A stretch of DNA of 64,000 bases from Symbiodinium natans (Eukaryota > Sar > Dinophyceae > Suessiales > Symbiodiniaceae): contig CAJNDS010002081.1 of NCBI GenBank assembly GCA_905221605.1, positions 445,976 through 509,975 on the forward strand. Direction: 5' to 3'. Under the pieces are notes generated by a model. The model was not told the origin of the DNA. It searched no databases and saw nothing but the letters and a program-made list of their open reading frames with translations. Shown piece after piece: positions 10,402-21,787 of the stretch. Both the position numbers and the translations under genes were made by a program. Position 1 is the stretch's first letter; each line of letters opens with the position of its first letter.

Positions 10402-10514
10402 CTGTTGGTTCGTAGGGAATGAGGGAGGGAATGAGGTACACTATATAATCCCTGAAAGGGTATATGTAGGGGGATATAGGGTGCCTCATTCCCTCATTCC
10501 CTACTAACCAACAG
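10402..10514. mobile_element. inverted-repeat element, family H copy 1
   Basis: 113 bases with about 23-base terminal inverted repeats: CTGTTGGTTCGTAGGGAATG at the left, and CCTCATTCCCTAC followed by TAACCAACAG at the right. The interior holds an imperfect inner inverted repeat. A partial relative lies near 30,460. Confidence 0.8.
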
Positions 10515-10645
10515 TAAGTCTCTCTTCTCTCTCTCTCCCTTTTCTTCCTGTCTCTCTTCTTTGCCTCCCTCCCTGTGTCTCTCTCTCTCTCTCTTTCCAC
10601 CTCCTCGGCCTTCTCCTCTGCCTCCCCCTCCCCTCCCCCTTCCCT
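10515..10645. repeat. CT-rich low-complexity stretch
   Basis: A TCTCTC- and CCTCC-rich polypyrimidine stretch. The frames it opens on the minus strand (Arg/Glu-rich) are composition artefacts. Confidence 0.85.
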
Positions 10646-10683
10646 CCCCATTGGAGGACTTTCAAATTGCCATGCGCGCGGCA

Positions 10684-10752
10684 GGTTGAGAGACCTCTTG
10701 TCTTCACGGCAAAGTACTAGCATGGTGAGTGCATCCAACGACTTCGAAGCCT
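10684..10752 (+). CDS. candidate exon, unrecognised
   Basis: It follows a CGGCAG|G acceptor and reads LRDLLSSRQSTSMVSASNDF. The preceding polypyrimidine-rich stretch would suit a 3' splice site. Confidence 0.45.
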
Positions 10753-11047
10753 CCATAACCCAAACCCTAAACCCTAAACCCTAAACCCCAAACCCTAAAC
10801 CCTAAACCCCAAACCTCCATGAGGGCTGAACGAGATTCCCAGACCAGGCCACTTGCTTGGGGGTTAGGCTCCCTTCTCATTTAGGGTTTAGGGTTTAGGG
10901 TTTAGGGTTCAGGGTTTAGGGTTTAGGGTTTAGGGTTTAGGGTTTAGGGCCTTCTCAGGGTACCCTTTCTATTCCCGGGTTCCCCGTGGGTTCTAGTAGA
11001 GAATAGTTACCTGCCACGTCCTTGAGACTTTGTACGAACAAGGCTGG

Positions 11048-11128
11048 CTACTATTTGCCTAAGCACCCCCCAACAAAAGCCACAATATTATAATCCCTAC
11101 ATTACCCTTACAAGGAAGGGGCGTCCTG
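11048..11128. mobile_element. family C element, copy 4 (partial)
   Basis: Starts CTACTATTTGCCTAAGCACC and contains AATCCCTA. The right terminus GGGGTTCTTAAGC is missing or diverged. Confidence 0.5.
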
Positions 11129-11153
11129 GGTTTTAGGGTTTAGGGGTCGATGC

Positions 11154-11252
11154 TTGCCAGGAGCTTTTTGCCCAGAACATGCGGGCCGCGTGCTCAGCAA
11201 TGCTCAGCAAGCGGGCCTCAGCAGCTGTGAAAGCCTCTGGGTCAAGGTTCCG
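11154..11252 (+). CDS. candidate exon, left of family A copy 3
   Basis: It follows a TGCCAG|G acceptor and reads ELFAQNMRAACSAMLSKRAS, an Ala-rich helical segment. A family A element begins at its right edge, as at 6,295. Confidence 0.5.
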
Positions 11253-11253
11253 C

Positions 11254-11346
11254 TACTTGAAGGGTCATGGGTGGCCCATACGTGGGGTTATCATTAGAGT
11301 AGCTTTAATTCTAACCCTACTTATAACTACCTATGAACCTCCGGGT
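11254..11346. mobile_element. family A inverted-repeat element, copy 3
   Basis: From TACTTGAAGGGTCATGGGT to ACTACCTATGAACCTCCGG. It shares ACCCTACTTATAACTAC with copy 2 (ACCCTACTTATGACTAC). Confidence 0.7.
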
Positions 11347-11375
11347 ATACCAGCTCAAGTCGGGGGTGTCCCCCA

Positions 11376-11458
11376 AAATTGGGAGCACCTACTTTGAGGA
11401 TTCCGATAAGAAGGGGGTACTATTTTGGGGTAAGGGGTGCCCCCGTTTTCGGAGCAGA
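11376..11458. mobile_element. family E repeat, copy 1
   Basis: Alternating fragments such as CCCCAAAATTGGGAG, GATTCCGATAAGAAGGGGG and TATTTTGGGG match in style and partly in sequence the repeats at 26.1, 32.4, 35.4, 47.4, 49.8 and 51.7 kb. Ends not defined. Confidence 0.45.
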
Positions 11459-11494
11459 AGGGTGACGCCCAACATTCTGCCCTTCGTGCTGCCA

Positions 11495-11665
11495 GGAGCA
11501 GCGGGAGGAGCGGAAGCTCCGGCAACAGCGAAAGGAGCCGAGGCCGCAGATGCAGAGGCCGCAGATGCAGCGGCCGCAGACGGAGCAGCCGCAGACGCAG
11601 TGGCCGCCGACGGATCGGCCGCAGACGCAGCGGCCGCAGATGCTGAGGCCAACCATCAGTGCCAG
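11495..11665 (+). CDS. candidate exon with a 15-base coding-like repeat
   Basis: It follows TGCCAG|G. One + frame reads EQREERKLRQQRKEPRPQMQ, then a Gln/Arg/Pro repeat. A second + frame reads as Ala/Asp repeats, and the minus strand is open too. The repeat unit is GCAGATGCAGCGGCC-like with a 15-base period, which keeps all frames open. The first frame is favoured because its unrepeated start looks like a coiled coil. Confidence 0.4.
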
Positions 11666-11957
11666 CCGACGTTGCGACATGCACCGGGCTTTTTTGGTTG
11701 GATGATGTCTGCCCTGCACTGTAGGTCCTAAACCAAGTGAGCCCTGCGTGCAGGTCTATCCTGCCGTCCTTTGAGGAGTCCCGAAACAACAACCTCTGTG
11801 GAGCCTTGGTCAGATTGGAGTGGACATTGGCTGGTTGACTAGGGGAATAGCCAAGGGCCTGGTGTTCAGGGTTTTTGGTTGCCATTTTTTGGCCACGTCT
11901 TGCTTCGAGCATCCGTGCGAGATGGAAGAGACATTCCGCTACCCCACCTACCCCCAG

Positions 11958-12080
11958 GCCACAATCTCAACAAAGCTGCCGAACGCTCGCTCATTCTGGA
12001 TGAGACGACAATTGCCCATACTTCTCTGGCTACCGAAGTTCTTCTCGCACGATTGATGTTTTCTCATCGCTCGATCTAAC
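11958..12080 (+). CDS. candidate exon, unrecognised
   Basis: It follows CCCCCAG|G and reads HNLNKAAERSLILDETTIAH, then continues protein-like to a stop at about 12,078. Another + frame is open too but is less natural. Confidence 0.45.
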
Positions 12081-12261
12081 AGCTAGCCAAACCTCAACTT
12101 CAAGTCCGGTTTAGGGTTTAGGGTTTTAGGGTTTTAGGGTTTTAGGGTTTTAGGGTTTTAGGGGTTTAGGCGTTTAGGGGTTTAGCTTGCCTCAAGTCTT
12201 CAAGCATCACCCAACCCCTGAACGTATCAACTGTTGCGGTGATGGCAAGGTTTCAGCCCAG

Positions 12262-12310
12262 GGTACGAAGAGATCCCTGATGACAGCTTCTATGGCAAGC
12301 ACGTGAAGCT
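12262..12310 (+). CDS. candidate exon, unrecognised
   Basis: A short, well-delimited case: CCCAG|GG at the left, GYEEIPDDSFYGKHVKL in frame, and a CT|GTGAGG donor at the right. No family recognised. Confidence 0.5.
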
Positions 12311-12399
12311 GTGAGGCCTGCTTCTCAACCCTCAGCACGACATGCTAAACCCTAAACCCAAAAGTCCGAAGCATCAGAACCCAGGAGCCGAACACCCTG

Positions 12400-12770
12400 C
12401 AATGAAGAAGTCTACCCTGAATCTACACAGTGATAGGCGATCTTATCAAGGACTAACCCCTCATTCTGAGCTACAAGGTGTATCCTGTTGGCATGTATCG
12501 GGCTTTCTGGATGCGTTAATGATGGTTTGGCTGTTCCTCCGACTTTGCTATGGCAAAGAACAGTCGCAAAGGCACAGCCAGTGAATGTAAATCGACGCCC
12601 TAGCGTTGTATTGTGGGAGTTAGGACAGCTAAGACTATATGCCGGAAATGAGGGTGACATAAAGTACCGAAGAAGCTGTGTGAAGTCGAGGAAAGTGGAG
12701 GAACAGCTGTTCGCACAAGCTGGCATCAGCCTTGCAACATGCCGCCAGAGTGGAGCTTTCAACCCTAAAC
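12400..12770 (+). CDS. possible coding stretch, unrecognised
   Basis: The longest repeat-free stretch in this part. A + frame from 12,488 stays open for 95 codons (for example PSVVLWELGQLRLYAGNEGD), and the opposite strand is open for 116 codons. I cannot tell which, if either, is coding. Confidence 0.25.
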
Positions 12771-12830
12771 CCTAAACCCCCTAGGCCCTAAACCCTAAAC
12801 CCTAAACCCGAAACCCTAAACCCTCAACCA

Positions 12831-12868
<38 letters not shown>

Positions 12869-12970
12869 ACCCTAAACCCTAAACCCTAAACCCTAAACCC
12901 TAAACCCTAAACCCTATACCCTATACCCTAAACCCTAAACCTTAAACCCTAAACCCTAAACCCTAAACCA
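12770..12970 (-). repeat. CCCTAAA/CCCTCAA tract
   Basis: Regular CCCTAAA units with an inner block of about six CCCTCAA variants at 12,825-12,868. Confidence 0.97.
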
Positions 12971-13211
12971 ACCTGAACCCTACGTCCTAACGAGCCGCAG
13001 CCTTCCTAAAGCATCCCGAATCCAAAGCCTTTAGCCCTTATGAACCGTTTTTAGTCATAGCGAGTCCGTCTTGCGCAGAGCAGCCGCGCAAGAAGTGAAG
13101 GGCTGGGTTGGGGGATCTCCTCGAACCCCTAAGCCCCTAACCCTAAACCCTAAACCCTAAACCCTAAACCCTAAACCCTAATCCCCTGAAACCCTAAACC
13201 CTCCAAGGGTA

Positions 13212-13398
13212 GCGACACGGTCGTGTAGTAAGGTCCCCTTGCCTTCTTTGAAGGGTTCTGACGTTTGGGCCCTTGGGTTTTAATAGGGTCTTTAAGGGGG
13301 TTAGGGTTTAGGGTTCAAATTTAGGGTTTAGGGTTTAGAAGGAGTCCCCGTTTAAGGGCCTATGAAGGGACCATGTAACTACCCCTTGGACACCCAAA
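13212..13398. mobile_element. family F element, copy 1, carrying a telomere tract
   Basis: Starts GGTAGCGACACGGTCGTG and ends GGGACCATGTAACTACCC, an imperfect inverted repeat also seen at 24.3 and 39.95 kb. A short TTTAGGG tract lies inside it, suggesting the tract arose after the element. Confidence 0.6.
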
Positions 13399-13446
13399 AC
13401 CCTAAACCTAAACCCAAGACCTATGATCCACATGGGCTCTGAGCCG

Positions 13447-13516
13447 ATGATCCACCGGTGGATGGAGCAGGCTGTTAGCCTGCAGCCGCAGTCAATGATT
13501 CAGCCAAAGACAGCCG
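13447..13516 (+). CDS. candidate exon, unrecognised
   Basis: The + frame reads PMIHRWMEQAVSLQPQSMIQ, ending before a TTTAGGG tract. Looks helical and Gln-rich. Confidence 0.45.
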
Positions 13517-13602
13517 AGGGTTTCGGGTTTAGGGTTTAGGGCTTAGGGTTCAAGGGGTCCCGATGAGGGTGCAGGGGTTCTCCCCCCCCCCCCCCAAGCC
13601 CT

Positions 13603-13704
13603 ATATTACCATTTGCCCAAGAGCCGCAAGAAGCCCAAGAACGTTCTTCCTTGAAAGGGCAGTACAGGGATTATCTTTTCGGGGGGTTCTTAAGCAAATA
13701 GTAG
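13603..13704. mobile_element. family C element, copy 5
   Basis: Contains GTTCTTCCTTGAAAGGGCAG and ends GGTTCTTAAGCAAATAGTAG, the conserved right end. The left end is weakly preserved (ATTTGCCCAAGAGCC). Confidence 0.65.
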
Positions 13705-14135
13705 AAAACCCGAAGCCGACTCTAAACCTTCAGGAGTTTAGGGTCTCTGGGGGTTTTCGGGGTTCAGGGCTCTAGGGGTTTAGGGTTTTTAGGGGTTTAG
13801 GGTTTTCGAGCTTAGGGGTTTAGGGGTTCAGGGGTTTCGGGCTTGAGGGGCTTAGGCTTTCAGGAGTTCAAAAATTTAGATGCGCCGGGGTTAAGGCTTC
13901 AGGGGTTGCGGGTTTAGGGGCGAAGGGGCTTAATTAGGGTTGAAGATCGCCGGGACAGCTGCGCCCCGCCCAGTTCCCTGAGTGGACGGTCGAAATCTGC
14001 TGAGCAGGTATACCTTAAACCCTAAGCCCTAAGCCCTACACACCCTCAGCCCTACAAACCCTAAGCGCCAAACCTTGCCCTTACAAACCGTAAACCCTGC
14101 AAACTCTACAAAACCTAAACCCAAACCCTGCCCTA

Positions 14136-14216
14136 CAAACCCCAAACCCTAAACCCTAAACCCTAAACCCTAAACCCTAAACCCTAAACCCTAAACCCTA
14201 AACCCTAAACCCTAAA
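14136..14216 (-). repeat. CCCTAAA tract
   Basis: About eleven units, preceded by degenerate CCCTACAAA-like repeats from 14,015. Confidence 0.95.
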
Positions 14217-14303
14217 TGACGGCGCTGGTCTCTCGGCTCACAGCCTGCGTCTGATCTCCGTGGCACATGTGGCGCCTACCATGAGCAGCTTGGCGTCAAG
14301 ACG
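14217..14303 (+). CDS. candidate exon, unrecognised
   Basis: The + frame reads GAGLSAHSLRLISVAHVAPT, between CCCTAAA (left) and TTTAGGG (right). Confidence 0.35.
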
Positions 14304-15170
14304 GTTTAGGGTTTAGGGTTTAGGGTTTAGGGTTTCGGGTTTAGGGTTTAGGGTTTTAGTGTTTTTTTGGTCTTTTTTGGAAGGGAGGAAAGTTGTTTCA
14401 GGGCTTTAAGGGGTTTAGAGGTTCTCGGGCTCTGAAGTATTCAGATGTTCAAGGGGCAAGGGTTTAGGGTTTAGGGTTTAGGGTTAGGGTTGTGGCTGGA
14501 TACAGACATAGTTGGCCAGACCTGATGTCGGTTTAGGGTTTACCCTCAGATTGCCCGTGATAGCACCTTAAGGCTCTTGGAGGCTATGTCTAGGGTTTAG
14601 GGTGCTCTCCACCCCTCGGGGTTTAGGGTTTAGGGTTTAGGGTTTAGGAACCCTGAAGCCCAAACGTGTACCCGTTGTTTTGGGGTTGGACGCTACTATT
14701 TTGGGGTACTGTGAGCGGGTCCATGCAGGACTGCAAAGCGGACGAATTAGGGTTCAGTACCTTAGGGATTAGGCTTTGCGGTTTAGGGTTTGGGGTTCAG
14801 TACCTTAGTAGTACCTTGGCCCCAGCAGTGCCCAACACGGGGCCATGAGTTTGGCCCTACTGCGCAAATGTTGTGAGGTTCCACCGCTGTGGCCGCCGAA
14901 CCCTTAGCTTGTCAACTTCCAAACCTGTGTAGGGTTTAGGGTTTCGGGTTTAGGGTTTAGGGGTTTTTACCCAAATTTTGGGGAACTGCCCAGATTTATG
15001 GGCCCATGAAATTGCAAGGTCATTTTGGTCTACACTGTCATGATAAATCCTAAGCCCTACTTGCGGCATATGGGGGCTAGAAGGGGATGGGGGTGATGTT
15101 GGTATTTATGTGGGCTCCTGCGTCGGGTTTCGTGTTAGGGACCTGAAGAATAGCTTGCCTCCCTGAATAT

Positions 15171-15243
15171 GGTCCCTCACCGTCCTTTAAAGGGTTATAT
15201 AAGGGGGTCCCCTTTTAAGCCCAAAGTAAGGGAGCAAACCCCA
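15171..15243. mobile_element. family F element, copy 2
   Basis: Contains GAATATGGTCCCTCACCGTCC, with TTTAAAGGGTTATATAAGGGG downstream, closely matching 24,306-24,390. The right end is AAAGTAAGGGAG. Confidence 0.6.
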
Positions 15244-15269
15244 AAGCCCCACACTTGTCTCCCCAACTT

Positions 15270-15722
15270 GCTAACCCTAAACCCTAAACCCTAAACCCTA
15301 AGCCCTAAGCCCAAAACCCTAAACCCTAAACCCTAAACTTAAACCTAAACCCCTAAACCCTAAACCCTAAACCCTAAACCCTAAACCCTAAACCCTAAAC
15401 CCTAAACCCTAAACCCTAAACCCTAAACCCTAAACCCTAAACCCTAAACCCTAAACCCTAAACCCTAAACCCTCAAACCTAAACCCTAAACCCTAAACCC
15501 TAAACCCTAAACCCTAAACCCTAAACCCTAAACCCTAAACCCTAAACCCTAAACCCTAAACCCTAAACCCTAAACCCTAAACCCTAAACCCTAAACCCTA
15601 AACCCTAAACCCTCACCCCTAAACCCTAATCCCTAAACCCTAAACCCTAAAAACCCTAAACCCTAAAACCCTAAACTTAAACCCCTAAACCCTAAGCCCT
15701 CCCTAAACCCTAAACCCTATTC
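15270..15722 (-). repeat. longest CCCTAAA block
   Basis: About 450 bases of CCCTAAA repeats with interruptions such as ACTTAAACC and CCCTCACCCC. The same interruptions recur at 16,236-16,570, so the two blocks share ancestry. Confidence 0.98.
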
Positions 15723-15725
15723 CCT

Positions 15726-16231
<506 letters not shown>

Positions 16232-16235
16232 AAGC

Positions 16236-17105
16236 CCTAAGCCCTAAGCCCTAAACCCTAAACCCTAAACCCTAAACCCTAAACCCTAAACCCTCACCCC
16301 TAACCCTAATCCCTAAACCCAAAACCCAACACCCAAAACCCAAAACCCCAAACCCAAAACCCTAAACCCTAAACCCTAAGCCCTAAACCCTAAACCCTAA
16401 ACTTAAACCTAAACCCCTAAACCCTAAACCCTAAACCCTCAACCCTCAACCCTAAACCCTAAACCCTAAACCCTAAACCCTAAGCCCTAAGCCCTAAGCC
16501 CTAAGCCCTAAGCCCTAAGCCCTAAGCCCTAAACCCTAAACCCTAAACCCTAAACTTAGACCTAAACCCCTAACCCTCGATTCGAGCAACCTGGAAAGCG
16601 AAGTTTCGGAGCTCCGCGAGGTGAGTTTTGTGTAGGGCTTGGGGTTTTTAAGGATTTCTTAGGGTATTTAAGGTTGTTTTAAAGGTTTTTAAGGGTTTTT
16701 GTTTGAGTTTTTTTAGGTTTTTTTAGGGTAAACCCTCAGACCCTCAACCCAAATTTCAAAACCCCAAGATCGGTTGGCCAAAACCCTGACCAAGAAGGCA
16801 ACACAAATGGCCCCACCCAAGCCCTAAACTCACATCAACCTAAACCCTAAACCCTGAACCCTGAACCTAAACCCTAAACCCTAAACCCTAAACCCTAAAC
16901 CCTGAACCCTGAACCCTAAACCCTAAACCCTGAACCCTCAACGATGAACCCTCAACCCTCAACCCTCAACCCTAAACCCTAAACCCTAAACCCTGAACCC
17001 TGAACCCTGAACCCTAAACCCTAAACCCTGAACCCTCAACCCTAAACCCTAAACCCTAGACCCTAAACCCTACACCCTAAGCCCTAAACCCTAAACCCTA
17101 AACCC
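16236..17105 (-). repeat. CCCTAAA blocks with variants
   Basis: CCCTAAA blocks at 16,236-16,575 and 16,845-17,105, with CCCTAAG and CCCTGAA variant runs. The stretch between them contains one candidate coding piece at about 16,578-16,625 and degenerate TTTAAGG-like repeats. Confidence 0.95.
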
Positions 17106-17120
17106 AACTTGCGCTTTCAG

Positions 17121-17187
17121 AGGATGGCCCGGAGTGGCCCTTGGATCAGTTTCGCAAGGCCACGGGCTTGATCCCAGCTGTAGAGGG
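17121..17187 (+). CDS. candidate exon, unrecognised
   Basis: It follows GCTTTCAG and reads EDGPEWPLDQFRKATGLIPA up to a TTTAGGG tract. The polypyrimidine-AG start and the natural composition make this one of the better unassigned exons. Confidence 0.5.
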
Positions 17188-17619
17188 TTTAGGGTTTAGG
17201 GTTTAGGGTTTAGGGTTCAGGGTTCAGGGTTCAGGGTTTAGTGTTTAGGGTTTAGGGTTTGGGGTTGCGGGTGTCGCCAGCTGTACCCGCAAACCTGGAG
17301 TAGGCTGTTCATGACGAGTATCCCCAGCAGGACACCCACTCTATGTATATGTCTTGATCGTTGTATATACCAACATTTAAAGGGTTTGACGAGTCTGGTT
17401 CTGTGTTGGAAAGCCAACTTCTTCTTTTCGGGGTTGAGCGTTTAGTTTAGAGCTTTGGGCTAGTGGCTTTGTTTTGAACTTTCTAGAGTATATTCCTTGC
17501 CGTTCAACATGACAACAAGGCCTGTAGTATGAGAACGGAGCTCTAAGCAAAACCCTAAACCCTGAACCCTGAATCCAAAAGCCTCCACCCAAAGGCTCGC
17601 CCACTGATTACCATGTCAG

Positions 17620-17680
17620 GCTTATGAGAAAGCCATTACCGAGCGAAGTGGTCGAAACTTAGCCGTGGCCTATCCGACCT
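17620..17680 (+). CDS. candidate exon, unrecognised
   Basis: It follows ATGTCAG|G and reads AYEKAITERSGRNLAVAYPT before a stop. The phase is 0 at the left edge. Confidence 0.45.
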
Positions 17681-17727
17681 GATTGCTCAGTGGTTGTCCG
17701 ACTTGTCCGATGTTCTAAGGGTAGGTA

Positions 17728-18545
17728 CCCTAAACCCCTAAACCCCTAAACCCCTAAACCCCTAAACCCCTAAACCCCTAAACCCCTAAACCCCTAAACC
17801 CTAAACCCTAAACCCTAAACCGTCCCTTAGTATGGGCGACCCCTTTTCTACCCCAAACAATTCAACTTCCCATACTTCAGAGCCCGTTAGGAGGCAAGAA
17901 GCCACCATCTAAACCCCTAAACCCCTAAACCCCTAAACCCCTAAACCCCTAAACCCCTAAACCCCTAAACCCCTAAACCCCTAAACCCCTAAACCCCTAA
18001 ACCCCTAAACCCCTAAACCCCTAAACCCCTAAACCCCTAAACCCCTAACCCCCTAAACCCCTAACCCCCTAAACCCCTAAACCCCTAAACCCCTAAACCC
18101 CTAAACCCCTAAACCCCTAAACCCCTAAACCCCTAAACCCCTAAACCCCTAAACCCCTAAACCCCTAAACCCCTAAACCCCTAAACCCCTAAACCCCTAA
18201 ACCCCTAAGCCCCTACACCCCTAAACCCCTAAACCCCTAAACCCCTAAACCCCTAAACCCCTAAACCCCTAAACCCCTAAACCCCTAAACCCCTAAACCC
18301 CTAAACCCCTAAACCCCTAAACCCCTAAACCCCTAAACCCCTAAACCCCTAAACCCCTAAACACCTAAACCCCTAAACCCCTAAACCCCTAAACCCCTAA
18401 ACCCCTAAACCCCTAAACCCCTAAACCCCTAAACCCCTAAGCCCCTACACCCCTAAACCCCTAAACCCCTAAACCCCTAAACCCCTAAACCCCTAAACCC
18501 CTAAACCCCTAAACCCCTAAACCCTAAACCCTAAACCCCTAAACC
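17728..18545 (-). repeat. CCCCTAAA variant arrays
   Basis: Two arrays (17,728-17,802 and 17,908-18,545) of the 8-base unit CCCCTAAA, about 90 units in all. A CCCCTAAG CCCCTACA pair occurs twice about 225 bases apart, which marks a higher-order duplication inside the array. Confidence 0.98.
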
Positions 18546-19827
18546 CCTAAACCCTAAACCCGAAACCCTAAACCGCTCCTGTGCATTCAGTTTTCCTGAG
18601 CAAATCAACCACACGCATGCTACGTCCCAGCCCCTGCCATGGGACCGATTTTTTGGGTTTAGGGTTTAGGGTTTAGGGTTTAGGAATTAGGGTTTAGGGT
18701 TTAGGGTTTAGGGTTTAGGGTTTAGGGTCGGTTGCTTTGTTCAGGCCGGTTCTTTGCAGGGAACTCAGGAAATCTTAGGCACCCCGTCTATCCTTTTGTA
18801 CAGTGCTTAATAGAGGGGAGTACCCAGGGTAGCCGTTCCCTACAATTCCGAAAAAAGAAGCAGAAGCATCGTGGATGTCGCTGTCATGCTGCCAGCTCGT
18901 GTTCCCTGGCGACTTCAACCCTGTGCACTTGGGACATCGCTTCATGTGCACCATGCTTCCAGTGTGGAGGTTTAGGTTTAGGGTTTAGGGTTTAGGGTTG
19001 AGGGTTTAGGGTTTAGGGTTTAGGGTTGCATCTTGCCCATGTCGGTTTAGGTAGAGTTGAGGGTTCAGAGTGTAGAGTTTAGGGCTTGGGACAGTGGAAA
19101 AGCATGCGCACGATCTTACTTGCTAGTTTGGGGTTTGCAGAATATGTTTTCAAAGGAGAGAGGGTTTAGGGTTTAGGGTTTAGGACTTAGGGTTTAGGGT
19201 TTAGGGATTAGGGATTAGGGTTTAGGGTGGCTAGAGATCACGGCCGCGTCTCGCGAGGACATCTGTTGATGATGCAGCAGGCAGGCACCGAATTCTGTCA
19301 GACGTCATCACGTGCGCAGTTCTCGAAGCTGTGGTCCCTTTTGGGGGTTTAGGGTTTAGGGTTTAGGATTTGGGGTTAGGGGTTAGGGTTTAGGGAAACT
19401 TGGGGCCGCCTGACAATAGTAACCCAAAAGCGACCGCAATTGAGGGAAGCGACCATGTGTCAACATGAGCCGAATGCGTGTCGCTGCCGACGGCTATAGC
19501 TTAAAGACCTGATAGTCCAAGTATTGCTTCGGGTCAGGCAAGTCGTCTCAATCTCCTCAACTTTGTAGGCCCTTGCGCGACATGTCATATTTCCCCTAGG
19601 ACCGTAAACCCTAAACCCTAAACCCTAAACCCTAAACCCTAAACCCTGAACCCTGAACCCTAAACCCTAAACCCTAAACCCTAAACCCTAAACCCTAAAC
19701 CCTATAAACCCTAAACCCTAAATCCTTTAAGAGGATCATGCTCAGGAATATTTTTCACAGGATTTTAAGGGCCATCCTAGCCACCGTTAACATCGATGGT
19801 TACATGGAATTCGCTCGGCCAGTTCTC

Positions 19828-20002
19828 CTACTAATCGCTTAAGAACCCCAGAAAAACACAAAATGTTCTTCCTTACTAAGGGTAGTATAGAGATGATTAT
19901 TATTCTTCTTCTTCTTATATATATATATAATATAATCTATGTATTAAGGGCATTATACTGTTTGTTTTTGTTATTCCTTTGGGGTTCCTAAGCAAACAGT
20001 AG
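19828..20002. mobile_element. family C element, copy 6
   Basis: Terminal inverted repeats CTACTAATCGCTTAAGAACC and GGGGTTCCTAAGCAAACAGT. The interior carries GTTCTTCCTTACTAAGGGTA shared with copies 7 and 8, plus a TTC/TA microsatellite expansion that makes it longer. Confidence 0.8.
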
Positions 20003-20874
20003 TCTCATGTCTGGCCCACAGAAGCGTCAACAGTCCCAAACCCAGGTAGGCCCATGATCTGTAATACACATCTGACAAAACATCTGCCCTAAGCCCTAAA
20101 CCCTAAACCCCAAACCCTAAACCCTAAACCCTAAACCCCGCGCCTGCAGTGGAGACCGGCTTGAGCCTGTGTCGTATTTGGGCTCAAAGGAAGGACACCC
20201 TCTGCTTTGGAGTAAAGCTGCTGCTTGCTAGCAGTAACTTCCTCTGCTGTTTAGGGTTTAGGGTTTAGAGTTTAGGGTTTAGGGTTTAGGGTTTTTCGGG
20301 TAGGCTTCTGCTCAAGGGGATCGGATATATCATCGGGTTCTCTGGCAAGCTTTCACAGCTTTCACCGCTGTCAGTGCGCGTGATTCCCGTTTCAGGGTTT
20401 CAGTTTAGGGTTTATAGGGTATAGGGGGGAAGTGTTAAGTGGAGCTTAGGTTGTTTGGTGCGGCGCCTTTTGGCCACCGAGCAACCTCGCTGGCGGTGCA
20501 CAGGCAGGAAAGCTCTTAGTCTGAATAACCGTGAAGCCTAAAACCTCGAACCCTGAACCCAAGACCCTAAGACCTCAAACCTTACACCTTGCACCCTGAA
20601 CCCTAAAACCCTAAAACCCTAAAACCGTCACCTTAACCCTAAACCCCAAACCCTAAAACCTTAAAACCCTCGAGCCCCAAACCCCAAAACCTCAAAACCC
20701 CAAAGCCCCAAAACCCCACACCCCAAAACGTAAAATCTTAAAATCCTAATGCCCCAAACCCTCCCAAATCCTAAGGTCCTAAAACCTTAAACCCTAAAGC
20801 CCCTAAACCTTGAAACCTTGAACCCTAAACCCTAAACCCGAAACCCTAAACCCTAAACCCTAAACCCTACAGGA

Positions 20875-20972
20875 CATCGAGGCGGGAGAATAAAGAATGA
20901 TCCGAACGGGGTGGTCACGGCTTACAACCGGATGGGGTACAACCACTTCTGCAGAAGCTCGGCAGGGTTCAT
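20875..20972 (+). CDS. candidate exon, unrecognised
   Basis: The + frame reads GGRIKNDPNGVVTAYNRMGY and continues to a TTTAGGG tract. Protein-like with aromatic residues; no motif recognised. Confidence 0.45.
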
Positions 20973-21079
20973 GGTTTAGGGTTTAGGGTTTCGGGTTTAG
21001 GGTTTAGGGTTTAGGGTTTCGGGTTTGGGGTTTGGGGCTTAGGGTTTAGGGTTTAGGGTTTAAGGTTTAGGCTGCACAA

Positions 21080-21500
21080 GAAAGATCGCATAAACAACTG
21101 CAAGAATAGTCGGCAGAACCGTTGAAAAAAAACACAACAAACCATTACGAGGCAGTAGTCGCAATGATAATAGCAGGGACAGCCATGGTTCAATATAGCA
21201 GTGAAACCTTTCGGAAGTATGAGTATGGAAACATTCTGACAACTCGTATTCGATTTCCATATTCGTACTAGCACTAGCAGAGTGCGAGTATGAGTATTCG
21301 TGTTCGTATTTGTAACAGTATTAGTATTTCGTAGCATGATCGATGGTTGTCAAGTCAGCGTCTGGGTTTGTACTAGCAACAGCAATCAGCGTATTAATCG
21401 CACACGGAATCGGAAGACTAATAGCAATGGCAGCGGCAATAGTAATCGAACAATCTAGGCCAGCACAATAGAAATTGTACTGGCAGTAGCACACCGACGA
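21080..21500. other. repeat-free stretch, no gene recognised
   Basis: About 420 bases without telomere repeats. Minus-strand frames are open but contain a degenerate trinucleotide/AGTATT-type low-complexity sequence (GAGTATGAGTATTCGTGTTC), so I do not call a gene. Confidence 0.4.
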
Positions 21501-21557
21501 GTTGTGTCATGTGTGTCCCTAAACCCTAAACCCTAAACCGTAAACCCTAAACCCCAG

Positions 21558-21676
21558 ATGTCCGCACGCATGAGAGCCGGTGCGCACCCCGGGAGTCCCG
21601 CCTTTCCGACGATGCTCGCACAGTGGCTTCCAATGAAGGAACTGCTGGTGATGTCATGTCAAACGCCCTTATTGAG
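21558..21676 (+). CDS. candidate exon, unrecognised
   Basis: The + frame reads VRTHESRCAPRESRLSDDAR and stays open for about 40 codons until a TTTAGGG tract. Good coding character. Confidence 0.5.
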
Positions 21677-21787
21677 GGTTTAGGGTTTAGGGTTTCGGGT
21701 TTAGGGTTTGGGGTTTTGGGTTTGGGGTTTAGCCCTTGTGGTGCCTTACGAAGCCTGTGGCATACCTGATGCTTGAGACGATTCCCC

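Noticed and set aside
10388-10756. Arg/Glu-rich frames on the minus strand
   Set aside because: They cover a CT-rich low-complexity stretch and an inverted-repeat element.
17728-18545. CRISPR array
   Set aside because: A pure short-unit repeat without unique spacers.
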